21,850 nt of DNA from Balneolaceae bacterium UBA1514 (lineage in GTDB: Bacteria > Bacteroidota > Rhodothermia > Balneolales > Balneolaceae): NCBI GenBank assembly GCA_002323515.1, contig DCQQ01000011.1:15420-37269 (forward strand), read 5' to 3'. Shown in pieces: positions 6,900 through 13,400 of the stretch; positions within the stretch are counted from its first letter, which is position 1; the number at the start of each line of letters is the position of its first letter. The position numbers and the translations under genes were made by a program. A model generated the notes under the pieces. That model was not told where the DNA came from and ran no database searches. It worked only from the letters and a program-made list of their open reading frames with translations.

Positions 6900-8325
6900 A
6901 CTAATCGCTTTCCTTCGTCCTAGCTCATTATCTAATATGCTCTATTGTTTTATACTCATAATTCTGGTCAGTTCAAGCTTTAGTTGGGCTCAAGACTCCT
7001 CTGATTATACCAATGTTTCAACATCTTGGACTTCAGAAGAGTTACATACCATAGGCACTGCGGCCTCTGCTGAACAACTAGAATATTACATCCGCCAATT
7101 GGCTGATTTCGGCACACGTCACACCTTATCCGATACCGTTTCGAATACCCGAGGCATCGGTGCAGCTCGACGTTGGATCAAAGCAGAGTTTAAAAAAATA
7201 TCAGAGGAATGTGGAGGATGTTTAGAGGTTTTTTATGTTTCAGGAATCGTTGAACCACAAAGTCGAGTACCAGAAGCTACTAATATTGTGAATGTAGTAG
7301 CTATACAACGTGGCTATGCAGATCCCAACCGATTTGTGGTAATGAGTGGTGATATTGATTCTCGTGTTTCTGATCCAAACAATGGGATTTCAGATTCTCC
7401 CGGTGCCAATGATAATGCCTCAGGTATGGCAGGAGCTATTGAAACAGCTCGTATTCTTTCTAAATACCAATTCCCATCATCTATCATTTATACCGGACTA
7501 TCTGGAGAAGAGCAAGGATTACTAGGCGGCAAGATATTAGCCGATTATGCCATCGCAAATGAGTGGGATATCAAAGGTGTATTAAATAATGATATGATTG
7601 GAAATATCAAGGGCATTAACGGAGTCATTGATAATACAACTGCCCGGGTATTTTCAGAGGGTACTCGTTACGTGGAAACCGAACGAGAGGCTCGTATGCG
7701 AAGATTTACAGGCGGTGAGGTTGACTCCCCATCTCGAAATTTAGCCCGTTATATAGATCTTATGGCGGACCGGTACATACCTAACTTGGATATAATGATG
7801 ATTTATCGTTTAGATCGTTTCGGTCGCGGCGGGCATCATAGACCTTTTAATGAAGTCGGTTTTCCTGCCGTTCGCATCATGGAAACCTATGAAAATTATG
7901 TAATGCAACATCAAGATATCCGAGTGGAAGATGGTATCAAGTATGGTGATACGATAGAAGGAGTAGATTTTGATTACGCAGCTAAACTTACCAATCTGAA
8001 TGCGGTTATTATGGCCAGTATGGCTTGGGCTCCTGCACCCCCAGCAAATGTTCAAATTCAAGGGGCTGTTCAACCCAGTGCTACCCTATCTTGGAAAGCC
8101 TTGAACCTAACAGAAAACCCTCAGCTAGCTGGGTATAAAATTTATTGGAGACTCACCGACTCAAATCAGTGGCAGTGGAGTAGGTTTATGCCTTCTGAGG
8201 TGGTAGAGTACACCCTAGAGAATGTGGTAATTGATAATTACTACTTTGGTGTCGCCGCTGTTTCTAAAGATGGCTTTGAAAGTCCTGTGGTTTTCCCAGG
8301 GCCTGCGGGTTCATTTGGTGACTAG
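6892..8325 (+). CDS. Secreted M28-family zinc peptidase with C-terminal fibronectin type III-like domain
   Basis: A 477-residue exported protein: signal peptide (about 15-33, ending FSWAQ), M28 aminopeptidase/carboxypeptidase-like domain (about 55-375) and an FN3-like domain (about 380-477). M28 features: PGANDNASG (170-178) with the bridging metal ligand D174, GEEQGLLGG with the general base and ligand E206/E207, NNDMIGN with ligand D234, and H315/H316 as candidates for the last His. The first ligand, normally His in a GHxDS motif, is replaced by Asp (SGDIDSR, D154). It probably trims peptides in the periplasm or outside; the substrate is unknown. The ATG at 6892 overlaps the preceding stop (ATGAATAA), the same arrangement as at 4272. 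It ends 13 bp from the convergent phosphatase gene, with no visible terminator between. Confidence 0.88.
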   Translation: MNKLIAFLRPSSLSNMLYCFILIILVSSSFSWAQDSSDYTNVSTSWTSEELHTIGTAASAEQLEYYIRQLADFGTRHTLSDTVSNTRGIGAARRWIKAEFKKISEECGGCLEVFYVSGIVEPQSRVPEATNIVNVVAIQRGYADPNRFVVMSGDIDSRVSDPNNGISDSPGANDNASGMAGAIETARILSKYQFPSSIIYTGLSGEEQGLLGGKILADYAIANEWDIKGVLNNDMIGNIKGINGVIDNTTARVFSEGTRYVETEREARMRRFTGGEVDSPSRNLARYIDLMADRYIPNLDIMMIYRLDRFGRGGHHRPFNEVGFPAVRIMETYENYVMQHQDIRVEDGIKYGDTIEGVDFDYAAKLTNLNAVIMASMAWAPAPPANVQIQGAVQPSATLSWKALNLTENPQLAGYKIYWRLTDSNQWQWSRFMPSEVVEYTLENVVIDNYYFGVAAVSKDGFESPVVFPGPAGSFGD

Positions 8326-8338
8326 GCTGGTAGCTAAG

Positions 8339-9946
8339 CTAGGTTACGATCGGGTGAGGATGGTCTAAAGACTTGCCTCTCTCCATTGCCACTACTTCAA
8401 CCTTCCTTTTAAGTACTTGGGAAAGTAGATGGGATTTTCTCATAGACCCCCAAATCTCAAGACTAGGCTCGTCAATAGTTTGAATGATAATAGTACAAGT
8501 TTTACTATTTAGCTCAACACTCAAGTCTTTTACGTTTTGATAATGACTACGATCCAAGCCGTCCGCTACGCGTAATAAACCCGATAACCGCATGATTCTT
8601 TTTCGAATCTCCTTAGGTAGTGCGGCGAATTCCTCATGCCTTTTTTTAGGAGTAGACCGGCGATGATAGCGGGCTAAATGCCCCATAATAGCAATTTCTT
8701 GTTCTCTGAATCCTTTTAAATCAGCATTCAATATAAGATAAAGGGCATGCTTGTGATGCTTAGAATGAGAAATATGATATCCAATATCATGCATAAGTGA
8801 TGCATACTCTAATAACTCTCGATCCTCAGCACTCAATTTTAACGAATCCTGCAGGGCATCAAATAATTTGAGTGCTAAGGTAGTAACTTGGGTAGAGTGT
8901 TGTTCATGCCAGTTACACTTTCTAAGTAATTCAAAAACACTCCTACGCCGTGGGTCAGGAGTAGCGCCGCCAGGCAATCCAATAAATTCTTTCTTTAAGT
9001 ATCTAATAATCATTCCCTCCCTAAGGGCTTGGGTAGAAATACGAACAGACTTCAACTCATATTCATCCATCAGGTATCGAACCAATATCATGCCTGTATT
9101 AATAAAATCGACCCGTTTTTCATCTAAACCAGGTATTCCTTGGCGTTCGATTCTATTTAACTTTATAAATGAGTCATAAAATCGAATAAAGTCTTTACGA
9201 CTAAAACTCCATTCATTTAGAATAAACGATTCAATATCCAGCCCCTGGTCTGCGGCCATCATTAACGCGATATTTTGCATAGTCCCGGACGAACCTACGA
9301 TGTACTCCGTTGGGCATTGATTCAAGGCTTCTTGAACTGAAAGTAAACTTTGTTTGTAAAACGCTTTAATTTGGTTAATCTGTTCTTCTGATATGGGATC
9401 TTTAGGATTAAAATGATCTGTCATTCTAGAAACGCCAATTTTTAGCGATTTTAAAAAGTGAAATTCATGTTTATTACCTAGGATAAATTCCACACTACCC
9501 CCACCAATATCGACCATCAAAACAGGTTTGTCATCTAAACTAAGTCCATGCTGTACCGCATACCCAATCAGCTCAGCTTCCATACTTCCAGGTATTGCTC
9601 GAATTTTTATCCCCACTTGATCAATGCTGCATTGAATAAACTCCCCCCCATTTTCAGCCTCACGAATGGCACTAGTCGCATAGGCCAAAATCTCATCAAC
9701 CTGATAGCTGTCGCAGAGAATCTTAATTTTCTGCAAGGCAGAAAGCCCTCTATCTATGGCTTCAGGTGACAATCTACGACCGATACCTTCCTTGGCTAAG
9801 ACCACCATTTTTTTAAGATCATCGATGCGCCGGAAACTCCCATCGGACATTATTTCGACCACCACCACATGAAATGAATTGGTACCTAGGTCAATGGCTG
9901 CAATTTTTTTTATAGGGCTTGGGTTGTTTGTACTGAGTCCAATCAT
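8339..9946 (-). CDS. Ppx/GppA-family phosphatase with C-terminal HD domain
   Basis: A 535-residue cytoplasmic enzyme of the exopolyphosphatase / pppGpp 5'-phosphohydrolase family. It would release phosphate from polyphosphate or convert pppGpp to ppGpp. The actin-like ATPase-fold phosphate motifs are clear: IDLGTNSFH (18-26) and DIGGGSVE (146-153), with E123 at the position of the catalytic Glu. The C-terminal part (about 335-500) is an HD-type helical domain with MHDIGYH (H386, D387) and further His residues nearby, matching the long two-domain Ppx form rather than the roughly 300-residue form. Polyphosphate and pppGpp activity cannot be told apart from sequence. The ATG at 9946 is just before the invariant fold. 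The gene is divergent from the YpdA-like gene, with a palindrome in between. Confidence 0.9.
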   Translation of the reverse strand: MIGLSTNNPSPIKKIAAIDLGTNSFHVVVVEIMSDGSFRRIDDLKKMVVLAKEGIGRRLSPEAIDRGLSALQKIKILCDSYQVDEILAYATSAIREAENGGEFIQCSIDQVGIKIRAIPGSMEAELIGYAVQHGLSLDDKPVLMVDIGGGSVEFILGNKHEFHFLKSLKIGVSRMTDHFNPKDPISEEQINQIKAFYKQSLLSVQEALNQCPTEYIVGSSGTMQNIALMMAADQGLDIESFILNEWSFSRKDFIRFYDSFIKLNRIERQGIPGLDEKRVDFINTGMILVRYLMDEYELKSVRISTQALREGMIIRYLKKEFIGLPGGATPDPRRRSVFELLRKCNWHEQHSTQVTTLALKLFDALQDSLKLSAEDRELLEYASLMHDIGYHISHSKHHKHALYLILNADLKGFREQEIAIMGHLARYHRRSTPKKRHEEFAALPKEIRKRIMRLSGLLRVADGLDRSHYQNVKDLSVELNSKTCTIIIQTIDEPSLEIWGSMRKSHLLSQVLKRKVEVVAMERGKSLDHPHPIVT

Positions 9947-9965
9947 AGTCGCCTAAGCTACAAAA

Positions 9966-9983
9966 GTGTACGCAATTGTACAC
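9966..9983. promoter_or_regulatory. Operator-like palindrome between divergent genes
   Basis: GTGTAC-GCAATT-GTACAC is a perfect 6-bp inverted repeat with a 6-bp spacer, centred in the 83-bp gap between the Ppx/GppA gene and the YpdA-like gene. TATCTTTA at 9996-10003 resembles the Bacteroidota -7 element TAnnTTTG and would place the YpdA-like transcript start about 20 nt before its ATG, putting the palindrome near the -35 region. A dimeric regulator could act on one or both genes. No regulator gene is nearby to identify it. Confidence 0.4.
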
Positions 9984-10029
9984 CTTAGAATTTTTTATCT
10001 TTAAATTTCTCATTAAGTACAAGATCATT

Positions 10030-10986
10030 ATGGTTATAATCATTGGTGCAGGCCCTATTGGACTGGCAACCGGAATTGAATTAAAAAAGCGAAATATACC
10101 TTTCATGATTATTGAAAGGGGATGCTTAGTGCAATCGCTGTATAATTATCCGATCAATATGACTTTCTTTTCCACTTCAGATAAGCTTGAAATAGGTGGA
10201 ATTCCCTTCATTTCACACGGTTTCAAGCCTACTCGAAGCGAAGCCTTGGAATATTATCGGCGCGCCGCTCAACATTACGATTTACCTATTCAACTCTACG
10301 AAACCGTAAAGGGAGTGAGTGGGGAGAACGGAAGATATAGCGTTCATACTACGAAAGGTGATTACGAAGCTTCAAAAATTGTCATTGCAACTGGTTTCTA
10401 TGGAACTCCGAATAAAATGGGGATACCAGGTGAAGACTTACCTAAGGTTCAACACTATTACAAAGAAGCCCATCCTTATGCTTGGCAAAAAGTATTGGTG
10501 GTCGGCGCTGGCAATTCCGGGGTAGATGTGGCGCTAGAATGTTACCGATCAGGCGCAGAAGTATCTATGACCATTCGTTATCCTGAAGTTAAACCCACGG
10601 TTAAATATTGGGTTAAACCTAACATTGAAAATCGGATTAAGAAAGGGGAAATTAAAGCCTATTTGAATACTGAGGTCGTAGAAATAAGAGAAGGTGAAGT
10701 AGATCTTAGTACACCGGAAGGCTTAATAACTATAGAGAATGATTTTGTGCTAGCTATGACTGGTTATCGTCCTAATTACACCCTATTGGATCTCCTGGGA
10801 ATTGACTATTCCACCGATGAATTGTGTATCCCCGTGCATGACAAGCAATATCTAGAAACCAACAGGAAAGGCATCTATGTGGCTGGAGTAGTATGCGCAG
10901 GTCTTCAGACCAGTAAACTTTTTATTGAAAATTCAAGAATACATGCAGAGCAGATTGCCTCGCATATAGAGCAGTCGATGGATTAG
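10030..10986 (+). CDS. ypdA: YpdA-like NAD(P)H flavin oxidoreductase (putative bacillithiol disulfide reductase)
   Basis: A 318-residue FAD/NAD(P)-dependent oxidoreductase close to YpdA (Bdr), which reduces bacillithiol disulfide in Firmicutes. It has the N-terminal FAD motif GAGPIG (6-11), the YpdA-type stretch SLYNYPINMTFFSTSDKL (36-53), ATGFYGTP (120-127), the second dinucleotide motif VVGAGNSG (157-164) and a late YVAGVVCAG segment. It lacks the CxxC of thioredoxin reductases. The motif that reads GPCG in Staphylococcus aureus YpdA, whose Cys was reported important, is GPIG here. Bacillithiol occurs in some Bacteroidota, but no bacillithiol synthesis gene is in this window, so the substrate is uncertain. 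I chose the ATG at 10030, four codons before the FAD motif; an in-frame TTG at 9976 would lie inside the palindrome and add an unlikely hydrophobic leader. Confidence 0.85.
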   Translation: MVIIIGAGPIGLATGIELKKRNIPFMIIERGCLVQSLYNYPINMTFFSTSDKLEIGGIPFISHGFKPTRSEALEYYRRAAQHYDLPIQLYETVKGVSGENGRYSVHTTKGDYEASKIVIATGFYGTPNKMGIPGEDLPKVQHYYKEAHPYAWQKVLVVGAGNSGVDVALECYRSGAEVSMTIRYPEVKPTVKYWVKPNIENRIKKGEIKAYLNTEVVEIREGEVDLSTPEGLITIENDFVLAMTGYRPNYTLLDLLGIDYSTDELCIPVHDKQYLETNRKGIYVAGVVCAGLQTSKLFIENSRIHAEQIASHIEQSMD

Positions 10987-11000
10987 TGGGGGTAGTCTAG

Positions 11001-11026
11001 AAAGTCCAATTCATGGACATAAAAAA
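11001..11026 (-). terminator. Probable terminator of the SRP RNA gene
   Basis: On the minus strand six T residues (11026-11021) follow directly after the closing GC-rich stem of the SRP RNA, which can itself act as the terminator hairpin. A second small hairpin, GTCCA-TGAAT-TGGAC (11018-11004), then leads into TTT. There is no T-run in plus orientation, so it probably does not serve the YpdA-like gene. Confidence 0.45.
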
Positions 11027-11124
11027 GGGCAAGCGACCCATATCACGTCGCTACGACCAGATTACCGCTGCTGCATTCCTGCCCTGACGGAGTTCAAAGG
11101 GAGCTGACTGTATGGGACTTGCCC
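11027..11124 (-). ncRNA. ffs: Small signal recognition particle RNA (4.5S-type)
   Basis: This 98-nt RNA would pair with Ffh to target membrane and secreted proteins co-translationally. Read on the minus strand its ends pair exactly (GGGCAAG with CTTGCCC, then CCCATA with TATGGG). In the middle lies domain IV: CAGG on one side and AGCAG on the other of the symmetric loop bound by Ffh, capped by a GGAA tetraloop (complement of 11076-11079) closed by A-U. The size and the absence of an Alu domain match the short form found in most Gram-negative groups. It lies between the YpdA-like gene and the cyclase gene, has its own promoter, and no ORF overlaps it convincingly. Confidence 0.93.
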
Positions 11125-11132
11125 GAACTATT

Positions 11133-11162
11133 AAGATACGACCTTTTTAGGCGAAGTCTCAA
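11133..11162 (-). promoter_or_regulatory. Promoter of the SRP RNA gene
   Basis: On the minus strand TTGAGA (11162-11157) and TATCTT (11138-11133) are separated by 18 bp, and the SRP RNA 5' end follows 8 bp after the -10. The same bases also fit a Bacteroidota-type TTG / TAnnTT layout. This is the best-placed promoter in the window because the RNA end is fixed by structure. It lies entirely in the 55-bp gap after the cyclase gene. Confidence 0.65.
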
Positions 11163-11179
11163 GGAAAATTCCGCCTATT

Positions 11180-13339
11180 TTATTTGCTCGTCATTACAAA
11201 TACTCCATCCCAATCTGAAGGTGTTGGGTTTTGCATCATTGCTTGGCATCGTTCTACAAACAACTGGGATGGATTTTGAGCATTCCATTCTAATTGTTCG
11301 GATTTTTTAAAAAAGTCTAGTGCACGGTTGAAATCGCCTCTGAAATACATATCCATTCCCTGATGATAGGTACCAATTGCGTCAATTTTGCGCTGGTTTG
11401 CATCGTCACGAAGACCTGCAATTTCATACACTTTAACTGGCTTGGTTCTACCTTTAACTACAATATTATCCAATAATCTAAAGAGGCATTCGTCCCCATA
11501 TTGTTCTGCTTCCTGCTTTGTAGCCTCCGTTACCATGGTAAATACGTGATATGCTTTGGCTCCACTTTCACATCTAGCAGCCAAATTTACGTTATCGCCC
11601 ATCATGGTATAGTTAAATCTTCGTAGAGAACCCATATTCCCCGTAACCATATCACCGGTGTTAATACCCATCCGATGTTGCATCGTATGCACGATATCTG
11701 GCCAGTCTTCTGTTGCCCATTTTGCTCGTAATTCAACTAATTTCTTGTCCATTAATTGAGAGGTTAGACAGGCTCTATAAGCATGATCTTTCATAAATAC
11801 TGGTGCACCATAAAATGCGACTATTGCATCTCCAATGAATTTATCCAAAGTGCCCCCTTGGTCGTTGATTGTATCAGTCATAGCTGTGAGATATTCATTG
11901 ATAAGCAGCACTAATTTTTTGGGTTCTAATTTTTCTGAAAAGCTTGAAAATGATACGATATCCGAAAAAAATGCAGAAATGTAGCTGTCCTCTCCCCCCA
12001 ACTTGGGTTCTTCTCCCGATTCTATCATTTGACTTACCAAGGTTGGTGATACATAGGATGAAAACATTCCTTGAATTCTACGTTTCTCTCTTTGCTCATT
12101 TACAAATTCATAAGCAACAGTACCTACTTGACCTATAAAGACTGTGATCATAACCCCAGTTACATACAAAAAGAATTGATATTCTATAAACAATTGTTGC
12201 GCAATAAAGTAATATCCGACCATCAATATCAACATAAATGGAAAGCCAAGCGCTGGGCCAAAACGTCTATTAAAAAAAATTACAAGTATTGTCAAGAGTA
12301 TCATAATCATCACGTTGCTATTGTTACTCTGCTTTCTTAAATAGTTTCCGTCTAACATAGTCTGAAGTGCATGAGCATGTATTTCGTAACCAGGCCTAGG
12401 CTGATCAATAGTAGAAAATGGTGTAGGATGGAAATCTTGTAAGGTGGGCATAGTAGCTCCTACAACCACAATCTTATCTTTAAATACCTCATCATATAAT
12501 AATCCTGTACCCGTAAGTGGGTCTTCAAACAAATTTAACTCAAATGCTTCTGCCTCCATTATGGTTGTATACGAAGTATCATCAATAACTTGCTCATAAT
12601 TTATCACTGGGAATAGTCCTTCTGGTCCATAATAATTAATAATAAAATGAGAGGGACTGGATTTTTCTACCTGATAAGGGCCTACCTGAAAATAAGGCTC
12701 ATCAGTAGCAATTAATGGATCAACGTATATGGAATCGGTAAATACTCGAACTCCCTCAAGCGCCAAAGAATAGATACTTTGATCTCGATAATTATTCCCA
12801 AAAGTATAATTTCTAATAAATCCATCCAGATCTGGAGTAGTTTTTACTAATGCAAATGGATTGGGGTTACTATTTCTGAGAAGAGGTATGGGGAATATAG
12901 GATTGAATTGTACTGCATCATTTCTTTGGGTAAGTTCTATGTCACCAGACAAAATAACATTACCATATTTAGCTATTGCTTCAGCAAAAAGTGAGTCATT
13001 CTTAGTATCATAGGTATCTTTTTGAGAAAAGATAACATCAAAAAGTATTGCTTTAGCTCCTGCTCGATTCAAATTATGAACTAAACGAGCATGCAATTCA
13101 GTAGGCCATGGCCATTTCTCTGGAATCTCAGAATCAGCCTTTTCACTGATAGCTACCAAAACGATAGGTGAGTCTTCAACAGACAGTGGTCCCCTCTTTT
13201 CAAAGAATTGATCACGCAGAGAGAGTTCTATACGCTGTATTGTAGGAAGCATAGTGGCACTTATTGATACTAATAAGGTGACTAAAAGGATAATTATATA
13301 TATCCATAAAGGTTTTTTCTTTTTATTGGGCTCAGCCAT
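11180..13339 (-). CDS. CHASE2-domain adenylate cyclase (class III)
   Basis: A 719-residue membrane receptor cyclase. The order is: N-terminal membrane helix (about 11-31), periplasmic CHASE2 sensor (about 33-335), three closely spaced helices (about 342-412), a short linker, the class III catalytic domain (about 450-640) and a helical, TPR-like tail (about 650-705). Catalytic residues are intact: metal-binding D460 (FFSDIVSFS) and D504 (FIGDAIVAFYG), adenine-specifying K500 and D582 (MGDNVNLAARCE), transition-state N585 and R589. The Lys/Asp pair predicts ATP, hence cAMP, rather than GTP. It is the last gene of a run with a beta-barrel, a FecR-domain and a secreted protein, which suggests that its CHASE2 domain senses something in the periplasm. 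The 61-bp gap before the ATG at 13339 has no Shine-Dalgarno sequence. The ligand is unknown. Confidence 0.93.
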   Translation of the reverse strand: MAEPNKKKKPLWIYIIILLVTLLVSISATMLPTIQRIELSLRDQFFEKRGPLSVEDSPIVLVAISEKADSEIPEKWPWPTELHARLVHNLNRAGAKAILFDVIFSQKDTYDTKNDSLFAEAIAKYGNVILSGDIELTQRNDAVQFNPIFPIPLLRNSNPNPFALVKTTPDLDGFIRNYTFGNNYRDQSIYSLALEGVRVFTDSIYVDPLIATDEPYFQVGPYQVEKSSPSHFIINYYGPEGLFPVINYEQVIDDTSYTTIMEAEAFELNLFEDPLTGTGLLYDEVFKDKIVVVGATMPTLQDFHPTPFSTIDQPRPGYEIHAHALQTMLDGNYLRKQSNNSNVMIMILLTILVIFFNRRFGPALGFPFMLILMVGYYFIAQQLFIEYQFFLYVTGVMITVFIGQVGTVAYEFVNEQREKRRIQGMFSSYVSPTLVSQMIESGEEPKLGGEDSYISAFFSDIVSFSSFSEKLEPKKLVLLINEYLTAMTDTINDQGGTLDKFIGDAIVAFYGAPVFMKDHAYRACLTSQLMDKKLVELRAKWATEDWPDIVHTMQHRMGINTGDMVTGNMGSLRRFNYTMMGDNVNLAARCESGAKAYHVFTMVTEATKQEAEQYGDECLFRLLDNIVVKGRTKPVKVYEIAGLRDDANQRKIDAIGTYHQGMDMYFRGDFNRALDFFKKSEQLEWNAQNPSQLFVERCQAMMQNPTPSDWDGVFVMTSK

Positions 13340-13400
13340 ATTCTTAGTTTTTAAACGTAGTTTTAACTATTTGATTAAATTTAGGGTTCAATAATTAGAT

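Noticed and set aside
11148..11175. Hairpin AGGCG...CGCCT as a terminator of the cyclase gene
   Set aside because: On the minus strand it is followed by AAAAAGG, not a T-run, and it overlaps the SRP RNA promoter.
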